37,829 nt of DNA from Nocardioides jensenii JCM 1364 = NBRC 14755 (GTDB lineage: Bacteria > Actinomycetota > Actinomycetes > Propionibacteriales > Nocardioidaceae): the NCBI RefSeq assembly GCF_001552535.1, contig NZ_BCRJ01000043.1, forward strand, positions 1-37,829. Direction: 5' to 3'. The translations under genes were made by a program, and so were the position numbers. This document shows, in pieces, positions 28,548 to 36,141 of this stretch. The first letter of the stretch is position 1, and each line of letters starts with the position of its first letter. The notes under the pieces were generated by a model. The model had not been told where the DNA came from. It searched no databases and was given only the letters and a program-made list of their open reading frames with translations.

Positions 28548-29996
28548 TCAGGCCCTTCGGCGGTACGCCGGCGGCACCGCGTTGAACGCGTCGCCGACAC
28601 GATGCACGTGCAGCGCGTTGGTCGAGCCGGGCGTGCCGGGCGGCGTGCCCGCGATCAGCACCACGAGCTCACCAGCGGCCACCCTGCCGGAGGCCAGCAG
28701 TGCCTCGTCGATCTGCAGCACCATCGCGTCGGTGTTCTCGACCTCGCCGCTGACGAACGTCTCGACGCCCCAGGACAGGCTCAGGTGCGAGCGGACCAGG
28801 GGCACCGGCGTGAAGGCCAGCACCGGGATCCGGCTGCGGTAGCGCGAGAGGCGCCGGGCCGAGTCGCCGGTCGTGGTGAACGCGACCAGGTAGCGGGCGC
28901 CCAGTCGGTCGGCGACCTCGGCGGCAGCCTTGGCGATCACGCCGCCCTTGGTGCGTGGCTGCCAGTCGATCGCCGCCATCCGGGCCAGACCGTGGTCCTC
29001 GGTGGACTCGACGATCCGGGCCATCGTGGCGACCGCGGCGACGGCGTGGTCGCCCACGCTGGTCTCGCCGGAGAGCATCACCGCGTCGGCGCCGTCGAGC
29101 ACGGCGTTGGCCACGTCGCTGGCCTCGGCCCTGGTGGGTTGCGGCGCCGAGATCATCGACTCGAGCATCTGGGTGGCCACGATGACCGGCTTCGCGTTGC
29201 GCCGGGCCTTCTCGATCACCTGCTTCTGCAGGAACGGCACGTCCTCCAGCGGGCACTCCACGCCGAGGTCGCCGCGGGCGACCATGAACGCGTCGAACGC
29301 CTTGATCACCTCGTCGAGGTTGTCGATGGCCTGGGGCTTCTCGATCTTCGCGATGACGGGGCGGAGGATGCCCTCCTCGCGCATGATCGCGCGGACGTCC
29401 TCGGCGTCCCGGGCCGAGCGCACGAACGACAGGGCGACGAAGTCGACGCCCAGGTGCAGGGCGAAGCGCAGGTCGTCCTTGTCCTTCGCGGACAGGGCGG
29501 GCACGGAGACCGCGACGCCCGGCAGGTTGATGCCCTTGTGGTTGCTGATCGGACCGGCGACGACGACCACGGTGTGCACCTCGGTGTCCTCGACCGCGGT
29601 GACCTCGAGGGTGACGCGTCCGTCGTCGATCAGAATGCGCTCGCCGGGGGAGACGTCGGAGGCCAGACCGGCGTACGTGGTGGAGCACCGGCGCGTGTCT
29701 CCGGGGACGTCGCGTGTGGTGATCGTGAAGGGGGCGCCCTTCTCGATGCGGACCGGGCCGTCCGGCACCAGGCCGAGGCGAATCTTGGGACCCTGCAGGT
29801 CGGCCAGGATGCCGACGCCGCGGCCCGCTGCCTCGGCGGCCTCGCGCACCATCAGGTAGGACTTCTCGTGGTCGGCCTGGGTGCCGTGGCTCATGTTGAG
29901 GCGCGCGACGTCCATGCCGGCGCCCACGAGTGCGCCGATCTGGTCAGGGGTCGAGGTGGCCGGGCCGAGGGTGGCGACGATCTTTGCTCTGCGCAT
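28548..29996 (-). CDS. pyk: Pyruvate kinase
   Basis: This 482-residue enzyme converts phosphoenolpyruvate and ADP to pyruvate and ATP. It opens with RRAKIVATLGPAT and has ARLNMSHG, GPKIRLG, the phosphoryl-transfer and metal region VIAKIEKPQAIDNLDEV, and MVARGDLGVECPLEDVPFLQK with NAKPVIVATQMLESM. A C-terminal allosteric domain is present. The start at 29996 gives the family-standard N-terminus; there is no Shine-Dalgarno, but TACCGT stands 7 bases upstream, so the message may be leaderless. Phosphoglycerate from glycerate kinase drains through this enzyme, and a shared operator motif (30049-30063) hints at joint control with the glyoxylate operon. Confidence 0.96.
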   Translation of the reverse strand: MRRAKIVATLGPATSTPDQIGALVGAGMDVARLNMSHGTQADHEKSYLMVREAAEAAGRGVGILADLQGPKIRLGLVPDGPVRIEKGAPFTITTRDVPGDTRRCSTTYAGLASDVSPGERILIDDGRVTLEVTAVEDTEVHTVVVVAGPISNHKGINLPGVAVSVPALSAKDKDDLRFALHLGVDFVALSFVRSARDAEDVRAIMREEGILRPVIAKIEKPQAIDNLDEVIKAFDAFMVARGDLGVECPLEDVPFLQKQVIEKARRNAKPVIVATQMLESMISAPQPTRAEASDVANAVLDGADAVMLSGETSVGDHAVAAVATMARIVESTEDHGLARMAAIDWQPRTKGGVIAKAAAEVADRLGARYLVAFTTTGDSARRLSRYRSRIPVLAFTPVPLVRSHLSLSWGVETFVSGEVENTDAMVLQIDEALLASGRVAAGELVVLIAGTPPGTPGSTNALHVHRVGDAFNAVPPAYRRRA

Positions 29997-30003
29997 GAGA
30001 CCG

Positions 30004-30009
30004 ACGGTA
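30004..30009 (-). promoter_or_regulatory. -10 box suggesting a leaderless pyruvate kinase transcript
   Basis: TACCGT on the minus strand ends 7 bases before the ATG at 29996, the spacing expected when transcription starts on the start codon. No convincing -35 box is seen at 17-19 bases. Confidence 0.45.
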
Positions 30010-30047
30010 GGCGGGTGAGGCCACTGGTGGGCGACAATGCGGCAATG

Positions 30048-30084
30048 ATTCCACAATCTGGAATAGAAATTCCGAAATAGCGAC
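30048..30084. promoter_or_regulatory. TTCCA-N5-TGGAA dyad plus TTCCG half-site upstream of pyk
   Basis: TTCCA-CAATC-TGGAA at 30049-30063 is a perfect dyad, one base longer on each side (ATTCCA/TGGAAT, 30048-30064). A TTCCG half-site begins at 30070, exactly 21 bases from the first, the same pitch as in the glyoxylate operon leader. The second copy's right half is poorly conserved. Lying about 52-68 bases upstream of the pyk start codon, it would suit an activator of pyk. It could alternatively serve the divergent methyltransferase. Confidence 0.5.
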
Positions 30085-30137
30085 TCGGTGTCAATCTCTG
30101 ACCCATGCGGGTGATGCCGCGGGCGACCCGCGCGGCC

Positions 30138-30143
30138 TAGCGT
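30138..30143 (+). promoter_or_regulatory. -10 box suggesting a leaderless methyltransferase transcript
   Basis: TAGCGT ends 6 bases before the ATG at 30150, and no Shine-Dalgarno is present, consistent with a leaderless message. A small 6-bp hairpin (30118-30132) lies just upstream. Confidence 0.4.
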
Positions 30144-30149
30144 TCTGGC

Positions 30150-30908
30150 ATGGGATTCGAGGTCGCCGCCGACGCCTACGACCGGTTCATGGGCCGCTAC
30201 TCGCGGCCGCTCGCCGAGGAGTTCGTCCGGGCAGCGGGGGTGGCCGACGGCCAGCGCGCACTCGACGTCGGGTGCGGGCCCGGCGCTCTCACCACGGTGC
30301 TGGTGCGGGAGCTGGGCGTCGAGGCGGTCTGTGCCGTCGACCCGTCAGAGTCGTTCGTGACCGCCTTCGCTGAGCGCTTCCCAGCGGTCGACGTACGTCG
30401 TGGGGCGGCCGAGGCGCTGCCGTACGGAGACAACACGTTCGACGTCGCGATGGCGCAACTGGTGGTGCCGTTCATGGCCGACCCGGTGGCCGGACTGCGC
30501 GAGATGGCCCGGGTGACCAGACCCGGGGGAGTCGTGGCGGCCTGCGCGTGGGACCACGCCGGCGAGCGAACCCCGCTCACGGCGTACTGGCGGGCGGTCG
30601 AGCGGGTCGCGCCGGGCGGTGCCGGTGAGGCGAACATCCCCGGGTGCCGGCGCGGTCACCTCGCCGAGCTCTTCGCCCAGGCCGGCTTCGAGGACCCGGT
30701 GGAGTCGGAGCTCACGATCCGCGTCCCCCTGCCCACGTTCGAGGACTGGTGGGAGCCGATGACCAACGGCACCGGACCGGTCGGCGACCACTACGCGCGA
30801 CTCGACGAGGAGCAGCGAGCGGCCCTGCGAGCCGCCGCCGCCGAGCTGGTGCCGGCCTCCAACCTCGAGATCACGGGTACGACGTGGTGCGTGCTCGGCC
30901 GAGTCTGA
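30150..30908 (+). CDS. Class I SAM-dependent methyltransferase
   Basis: This 252-residue methyltransferase has a Rossmann SAM-binding fold: ALDVGCGPGALT (motif I, about 37-48), AVDPSESFV, RRGAAEALPYGDNTFDVAMAQLVVPFM (motifs around 84-110), and MARVTRPGGVVAACAW. The C-terminal region resembles UbiE/MenG-like and small-molecule methyltransferases, and the acceptor is unknown. It is divergent from pyruvate kinase and convergent with the GH114-like gene (14 bases between stops), so it appears to be a single-gene unit. No tie to the purine pathway is visible. Confidence 0.85.
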   Translation: MGFEVAADAYDRFMGRYSRPLAEEFVRAAGVADGQRALDVGCGPGALTTVLVRELGVEAVCAVDPSESFVTAFAERFPAVDVRRGAAEALPYGDNTFDVAMAQLVVPFMADPVAGLREMARVTRPGGVVAACAWDHAGERTPLTAYWRAVERVAPGGAGEANIPGCRRGHLAELFAQAGFEDPVESELTIRVPLPTFEDWWEPMTNGTGPVGDHYARLDEEQRAALRAAAAELVPASNLEITGTTWCVLGRV

Positions 30909-30922
30909 TCAGGTGACCCGGC

Positions 30923-31693
30923 TCAGCACCAACGACGTACGCCGTTGCGGGCCAGTGCCAGGTCGCGGCGGAGCACCGAGAGCCGGCGGCCCTGGCTGTG
31001 ACAGGCGCGCCTGAAGTCGCGGTCGCGGTATTCGACGACGAGGACCCGGCGTCCGTAGTGGGCTGCGTAGGCGCCGCACTCGTGCCAGCGCGCGCACTCC
31101 TCGGCGACCGCGAAGTCGAAACCGACGCGCCGTCCGTCGAGGGCCGGCCAGTTCTTCTGCGCGACCGAGAGCCCGGACCGGTGGGCCCGACGGGTCAGCA
31201 GTGCGGCGTACGCCTGGGTCTGGCGCGGTGTGACGAGCCGTCGGCTGCGCGAGAACGAGTCGAGGTTGTCGAGCTCGACGGCGTCGAAGCCGGCCCGGGC
31301 ACAGCCCGCCATCCACGCACCCACGATGCGGGCGAGAGTGCGTCTCCTGGCCGGCGTGCGGAGGTCGAGCAGCTTCTCTCCCCAGGCCGAGTCGAGGACC
31401 GGCCGGCCGTTGCGCTTGAGGATCAGGTGCTGGCGGGTGCGCCAGAAACGCCCTTCGTCGGGTTGGGTCTGGAACGCGTTGATGTAGCAGATGTTGTAGC
31501 GGCCCCGGACCGGCGTCGCGCGACGATCACGCAGCACGACGCCGACCGACGCGGGCACCGGCCGAGCACCACCGAGCTGGTAGTCCCAGTGGGTCCCGAC
31601 CGGCAACGGCACGCGGTCGGCAGCGTGTGCGGTGGGGACGAGCGCGCCCAGCGTCAGCCCGGCGACGGCCAGCAGGACCGCGGACCAGCGCAT
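30923..31693 (-). CDS. Secreted GH114-like (endo-alpha-1,4-polygalactosaminidase family) protein
   Basis: This 256-residue protein has a Sec signal peptide (hydrophobic run about 3-20, likely cut after AHA at 24). A glycoside hydrolase 114-type barrel follows, with VGTHWDYQLGG, GRYNICYINAFQTQPDEGRFW, GFDAVELDNLDSFSR (the acidic D/E cluster expected at the active site) and FDFAVAEECARWHECGAYAAHYGRRVLVVEYRD. The family is thought to cleave galactosaminogalactan-like polymers, but many bacterial members have no tested substrate. Cys residues in the C-terminal half may pair after export. Its ATG shares a base with the aminopeptidase P stop, so translation is coupled. Confidence 0.8.
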   Translation of the reverse strand: MRWSAVLLAVAGLTLGALVPTAHAADRVPLPVGTHWDYQLGGARPVPASVGVVLRDRRATPVRGRYNICYINAFQTQPDEGRFWRTRQHLILKRNGRPVLDSAWGEKLLDLRTPARRRTLARIVGAWMAGCARAGFDAVELDNLDSFSRSRRLVTPRQTQAYAALLTRRAHRSGLSVAQKNWPALDGRRVGFDFAVAEECARWHECGAYAAHYGRRVLVVEYRDRDFRRACHSQGRRLSVLRRDLALARNGVRRWC

Positions 31694-33138
31694 CAGCCCT
31701 GTTGGCGTGCCATCCAGGCCTCGACGTCGGACGACGTGCGGGGCAGCGACTCCGACAGGTTTGTGAACCCGTCGGCGGTGACCACGATGTCGTCCTCGAT
31801 GCGGATGCCGATGCCACGCAGCTCTTCAGGAACGAGCAGGTCGTCCTCCTGGAAGTAGAGGCCCGGCTCCACCGTGAGCACCATGCCCTCGACCAGGTCG
31901 CCCTTCGGGTAGACCTCGGGGGCCGCGGAGCCGCAGTCGTGCACGTCGAGGCCCAGCATGTGGCTGGTGCCGTGGAGGGTCCAGCGGGAGTAGACCTTCG
32001 ACTCCGGGTCGAGCGCCTCCTCGACGGAGACCGGCAGCAGGCCCATGTCGCCGAGCCCGGTGGCCAGCACCTCCATCGCCGCGTGGTGCGCGGCCAGGAA
32101 CGGTACGCCGGGGCGCACGGCCTGGATGCCGGCCTCCTGCGCGTTGTAGACGAGGTCATAGAGGTCGCGCTGCAACGGCGTGAAGGTGCCGTCGACCGGG
32201 ATCGTGCGGGTGACGTCGGCGGTGTAGAGGTTGGTGCCCTCGACGCCCATGTCGAGCAGCAGCAGCTCGCCGGGTGTGACCGGGCCGGAGTTCTCGATCC
32301 AGTGCAGGGTGGTGGCGTGGCTGCCGCCGCCGACGATCGAGTCGTAGCCGATGTCGTTGCCCATCGCACGGGCCCGGCGGAAGAACGTGCCCTCGATCCA
32401 GCGCTCGCCGTACTTGAGGACGTTCTCCCAGTCGCGCACCGAGTCCTCGAAGCCGAGGGTGGTGATGTCGCAGGCCTCGGCCAGCTCGCCGAGCTCCCAG
32501 TCGTCCTTGACCAGGCGCATCTCCGAGAGCACCCGGGCGAAGTCACGGTCGCGCTCCTCGTCGCCGGACACGGTGCCGTCGACCTTGGCGTCGACGCCGC
32601 GCAGCACGCGGGTCTTGCCGCTGCCGGACAGGGCGGAGGGGAGGTCGTCGATGTGCTTGCAGGTGATGCCGAGAGACGCGGACATCTCACCGAGCGAGGG
32701 ACGCCGACCTGCCCACAGCGCGCCGTACTGACGGTCGCGGAAGAACTCGTCGGTGTCGCGGCCCGAGCGGGGCCGCGCGTAGAGGACTGCTTCCCCACCG
32801 TCGACCACGAGCACCGCGTCGGTGGTCTGGTTGCCGGAGAAGTAGGTGTGCGCCGTGTCGGGGCGGAACCGGTAGTCGGTGTCGTTGGCACGCACCTTGT
32901 AGTTGCCCGCAGGGATCACCAGCCGCTCACCGGGGAAGGCATCGGCCAGGCGCTGGCGGCGCACGGCGGCCGGGGCGGTCACCGGATGCGGGGGGACGTC
33001 GGCCTCGCGGTCTGCCCACCCCTGGCGCATGAAGGCGGACCACGCTTCAGGCACGGCCTGGTCGTGGGACTCGGTCTTCGGCTGGGGTGTTGCCGAGAGG
33101 TCAGAGGGCTCGGAGGGTGTGTTCTCGATCTCGCTCAC
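31693..33138 (-). CDS. pepP: Xaa-Pro aminopeptidase (aminopeptidase P)
   Basis: This 481-residue M24-family metallopeptidase has an N-terminal creatinase-like domain (about 60-200, with YRFRPDTAHTYFSGNQ). The pita-bread domain carries the dinuclear site: Asp in LLLLDMGVE, Asp in YTADVTRTIP, His in HGTSHMLGLDVHD, Glu in VLTVEPGLYF and Glu in GIRIEDDIVV. It removes an N-terminal residue preceding proline. I start at the GTG at 33138, where TATGGT stands 6 bases upstream and the Shine-Dalgarno-like GGAG is too close to serve well, so the message may be leaderless. The upstream open frame reads into the divergent PrsW gene and is discarded. Confidence 0.92.
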   Translation of the reverse strand: MSEIENTPSEPSDLSATPQPKTESHDQAVPEAWSAFMRQGWADREADVPPHPVTAPAAVRRQRLADAFPGERLVIPAGNYKVRANDTDYRFRPDTAHTYFSGNQTTDAVLVVDGGEAVLYARPRSGRDTDEFFRDRQYGALWAGRRPSLGEMSASLGITCKHIDDLPSALSGSGKTRVLRGVDAKVDGTVSGDEERDRDFARVLSEMRLVKDDWELGELAEACDITTLGFEDSVRDWENVLKYGERWIEGTFFRRARAMGNDIGYDSIVGGGSHATTLHWIENSGPVTPGELLLLDMGVEGTNLYTADVTRTIPVDGTFTPLQRDLYDLVYNAQEAGIQAVRPGVPFLAAHHAAMEVLATGLGDMGLLPVSVEEALDPESKVYSRWTLHGTSHMLGLDVHDCGSAAPEVYPKGDLVEGMVLTVEPGLYFQEDDLLVPEELRGIGIRIEDDIVVTADGFTNLSESLPRTSSDVEAWMARQQG

Positions 33139-33187
33139 GACTCCACCATACGACTTGCCAGGCAGCCGAGCAGATACGCTTCCCCCC
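33139..33187. promoter_or_regulatory. Compact divergent promoter between pepP and the PrsW-like gene
   Basis: Only 49 bases separate the two start codons. TATGGT (33150-33145, minus strand) lies 6 bases before the pepP GTG, and TACGCT (33175-33180, plus strand) lies 7 bases before the prsW ATG. Neither gene has a usable ribosome site, so both may be leaderless. The two -10 boxes are 24 bases apart and their polymerases would compete. Confidence 0.45.
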
Positions 33188-34321
33188 ATGCCTGCTCGCC
33201 GCCACGAAAGCCTTGTCTTCACCATCGTGGTCTCCGCAGTCGCAGCGCTGGCAGCCGTCCCGATGGCCGTTCTGCTGGCCCTGTCGGGTGAGGGCACATC
33301 GGTCGTGCTGGCCGCGTTGTTCGCGCTGGTCCCGGTCGGGCCGCTGATCGGCTGCTACCTGTGGCTGGACCGCTACGAGCCGGAGCCGAAGACGCTCCTC
33401 GCCCTCGGTCTCGCATGGGGTGCCTTCGTCTCCACGTTGCTGGCGCTGATCGTGCAGGGCGTCGGCGGGTTCTTCGCCGGGTGGTCCGACGAGGCGTCCC
33501 TCGCCGTGGTTGCGCCCGTCTCCGAAGAGGCGACCAAGGGCCTCTTCCTCCTGCTGCTCCTGCTGTGGCGACGACAGGAGTTCGACGGAGTGCTCGACGG
33601 ACTGGTGTACGCCGGCATGGTGGGCATCGGCTTCGCGTTCACCGAGAACATCCTGTATCTGAGCGCCGCCTACAACGGCACCGATGCCGGCGGGCCCGGA
33701 GGCTTGACCAGCCTCAGCGTCTCGTTCGTCGTCCGCTGCCTGGCCAGCCCCTTCGCGCACCCGCTCTTCACGGCGTTCACCGGGATCGGTCTCGGCCTGG
33801 CTGTGACCAGCCGGTCGACGCTCGTCCGGTTCGGCGCCCCTGTGCTCGGCTACGCGGTCGCCGTGGGGCTGCACGCCGCCTGGAACGGGTCCACCCTGCT
33901 GGCAGACGGTGCGGGGTTCATCGGCGTCTACTTCCTGGTGATGTTCCCCGTGCTCGTCCTGGTCGTCGCTCTGGCCGTGTGGACGCGCTCGCGCGAGCGT
34001 GGGCTGCTGGCCCGTGCCCTGCACGACGCCGCCGGCCGCGGCCTGATCCCGACGGGCGACATTCCGCACGTGGTCGACCTGCGAGCGCGGCGGCAGGCCC
34101 GGGCCTTCGCCAGGGCGCACGGCGGCCAGTCCGGCGCCCGAGCCATGCGCGACTATCAGCAGGCGGCCGTGGAACTGGGGTACCTTCACCATCGCGTGCT
34201 CCGGGGCACGGCTCCCCGAAACTTTGCCGAGCGTGGCCAGGCGTTCGTGGAGCGCATGCACGCGGTGCGGCCGATGATCGCCTTTCCCACGCCCTTTCCA
34301 GCAGGAGGCCGCCACCTATGA
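33188..34321 (+). CDS. PrsW-family intramembrane metalloprotease-like protein
   Basis: This 377-residue membrane protein has about eight transmembrane segments in residues 8-275 and a cytoplasmic tail. Family motifs are present in order: VSEEATKG (Glu113, Glu114, Lys117), GIGFAFTENILY, FAHPLFTAFTGIGLG and VGLHAAWNGS, giving the acidic and histidine residues expected of PrsW/CPBP-like proteases. PrsW in Bacillus cuts an anti-sigma factor; no anti-sigma gene is next to this one, so its target is unknown. Its stop overlaps the first GTPase start as ATGA, which ties it to the membrane GTPase pair. The open frame extends upstream of the ATG, but that region lies opposite pepP. Confidence 0.85.
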   Translation: MPARRHESLVFTIVVSAVAALAAVPMAVLLALSGEGTSVVLAALFALVPVGPLIGCYLWLDRYEPEPKTLLALGLAWGAFVSTLLALIVQGVGGFFAGWSDEASLAVVAPVSEEATKGLFLLLLLLWRRQEFDGVLDGLVYAGMVGIGFAFTENILYLSAAYNGTDAGGPGGLTSLSVSFVVRCLASPFAHPLFTAFTGIGLGLAVTSRSTLVRFGAPVLGYAVAVGLHAAWNGSTLLADGAGFIGVYFLVMFPVLVLVVALAVWTRSRERGLLARALHDAAGRGLIPTGDIPHVVDLRARRQARAFARAHGGQSGARAMRDYQQAAVELGYLHHRVLRGTAPRNFAERGQAFVERMHAVRPMIAFPTPFPAGGRHL

Positions 34322-36051
34322 GTTACTCCACGACGATGCTCACCGCGCTGGTGCGGCTGCGGGGAGCACTGCAGGAGTCGCCCCTGCCACTCGACGTGCC
34401 CGGCGTCGACGACCAGCGCGCCGCACGCACCGAGATGGTCGACCAGCTCGAGGACTACGTCATCCCGCGGTTGATGACCATCGACGCTCCCTTGCTCACC
34501 GTGGTCGGTGGCTCGACCGGCGCCGGCAAGTCGACACTGGTCAACTCGCTGGTCGGCAGACGGGTGACCGAGCCCGGCGTACTGCGCCCCACCACTCGAT
34601 CGCCGGTCCTGGTGCACAACCCCGAGGACGCCAGCTGGTTCGGTCAGGACCGCATCCTGCCTGACCTCGAGCGCACCCAGCGGGCCACCGGTGACCCGTC
34701 GGCGTTGCAGCTCGTGGCGGCCGACTCGGTGCCGGCCGGCCTGGCCGTGCTCGACGCCCCCGACGTCGACTCGGTCGAGGAGCGCAACCGCACCCTGGCC
34801 GCGCAGCTGCTGGCCGCGGCCGACCTGTGGCTCTTCGTCACCTCGGCCGCCCGGTACGCCGACCAGGTTCCGTGGGAGTTCCTCAAGCAGGCCGCGGATC
34901 GGAGCGCCGCAGTGGCGATCGTCCTGGACCGCACCCCTCCCGAGGCGATCGACACGGTCTCGGCCCACCTGGCCCGCATGCTGGCCAGCCGCGGCCTGAA
35001 GGACTCGCCGTTGTTCGTGGTCACCGAAGGAACGGTCGACGAACACGGCCTGCTTCCGCCCAGCGCGGTCAAGGACATCCGCGGCTGGCTCGACTCCCTG
35101 GCAGCCGACGCCGATGCCCGAGCGGCGGTCGTCAAGCAGACCCTCGAAGGCGCCATCCGCTCCGTCTCGTCGCGTGCCTACGGAGTCGCCGACGCCCTCG
35201 ACGCCCAGGTCGCGGCGACGACATCGCTGCGGGAGGACGTCGAGAAGGCGTACGCCGAGGCCGGGGACGCGATCACACTGGCCAGCGCCGACGGCACGCT
35301 GCTTCGTGGCGAGGTGCTGGCCCGCTGGCAGGAGTTCGTCGGCACCGGCGAGCTGCTGAGGTCGCTCGAGTCGAAGGTCGGTCGGGTCCGGGACCGGCTG
35401 GTCAACGCGGTCAAGGGCAAGCCGCAGCAGGCCGAACGGGTCACCGTCGCGGTCGAGTCCGGGCTGGAGACATTGCTGCTCGAGCATGCCGAGGCAGCCG
35501 CAGAGCGGGCGGCCGCGTCCTGGCGTTCGACCGCCCAGGGCAAGGCACTGCTGGCCAGCGGGTCCAGCGACCTGGGCCGGGCCTCGCGTGACTTCCGGCG
35601 TCATGCCGAGCTCGCTGTTCGCGAGTGGCAGCAGGACGTGCTCGACATGGTGCGCACCGAGGGTGCCGACAAGCGAGGCACCGCACGGTTCCTGGCCTAC
35701 GGCGTGAACGGCCTGTCCGTGGCGTTGATGGTGATCGTGTTCGCGCACACCGCCGGCGTCACCGGCGCCGAGGCGGGGATCGCCGGTGGCAGTGCGGTGA
35801 TCGGGCAGAAGCTGCTCGAGGCCGTGTTCGGCGACCAGGCAGTGCGTGCGTTGGCCGAGCGGGCGCGTCGTGACCTGGCCAGCCGCGTCGACACGCTGCT
35901 CGCCGATGAGCGGGTTCGCTTCACCGGGCTCGTCGACGCTCTCGGCGTCGATCCCGCAGGCCCGGACCGGCTCCGTGCCGCGGCTCGCCGGGTCACCGAC
36001 GAGCGCTTCGCCGGTCGGGGTCGCCTCGGTGGTGGCGACCATTCCGCATGA
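34318..36051 (+). CDS. Dynamin-like membrane GTPase, first of a pair
   Basis: This 577-residue protein has a P-loop GTPase domain: G1 VVGGSTGAGKSTL (about 62-74), a switch-I-like RPTTRSPVLV, G3 LDAPDVDSVEERN (about 145-157), and a G4-like VLDR in place of NKxD. A long helical region follows and then a membrane segment (LSVALMVIVFAHTAGV, about 465-480), with a helical C-terminus. The layout matches bacterial dynamin-like proteins that shape or fuse membranes. It starts in ATGA overlap with the PrsW-like gene and is followed after 90 bases by a second, different GTPase. Paired dynamin-like genes in actinobacteria (DynA/DynB of Streptomyces) act at division septa; equivalence is not shown here. 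Confidence 0.82.
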   Translation: MSYSTTMLTALVRLRGALQESPLPLDVPGVDDQRAARTEMVDQLEDYVIPRLMTIDAPLLTVVGGSTGAGKSTLVNSLVGRRVTEPGVLRPTTRSPVLVHNPEDASWFGQDRILPDLERTQRATGDPSALQLVAADSVPAGLAVLDAPDVDSVEERNRTLAAQLLAAADLWLFVTSAARYADQVPWEFLKQAADRSAAVAIVLDRTPPEAIDTVSAHLARMLASRGLKDSPLFVVTEGTVDEHGLLPPSAVKDIRGWLDSLAADADARAAVVKQTLEGAIRSVSSRAYGVADALDAQVAATTSLREDVEKAYAEAGDAITLASADGTLLRGEVLARWQEFVGTGELLRSLESKVGRVRDRLVNAVKGKPQQAERVTVAVESGLETLLLEHAEAAAERAAASWRSTAQGKALLASGSSDLGRASRDFRRHAELAVREWQQDVLDMVRTEGADKRGTARFLAYGVNGLSVALMVIVFAHTAGVTGAEAGIAGGSAVIGQKLLEAVFGDQAVRALAERARRDLASRVDTLLADERVRFTGLVDALGVDPAGPDRLRAAARRVTDERFAGRGRLGGGDHSA

Positions 36052-36057
36052 CGGTGC

Positions 36058-36071
36058 CGTGGAACTCCACG
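36058..36071. other. Short inverted repeat between the two GTPase genes
   Basis: CGTGGA and TCCACG flank a two-base centre, 6 bases after the first GTPase stop. It is too tight for a stable RNA hairpin without opening two pairs. It may be a minor operator or chance. A TAGAGT -10-like box at about 36101-36106 could give the second gene its own start. Confidence 0.25.
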
Positions 36072-36141
36072 CGATGCCCGCTCGTCGCCGACGGTTGCAT
36101 AGAGTTTGGCCTCCACCCCCTGTGAACCTCCGAGGGAGAAG

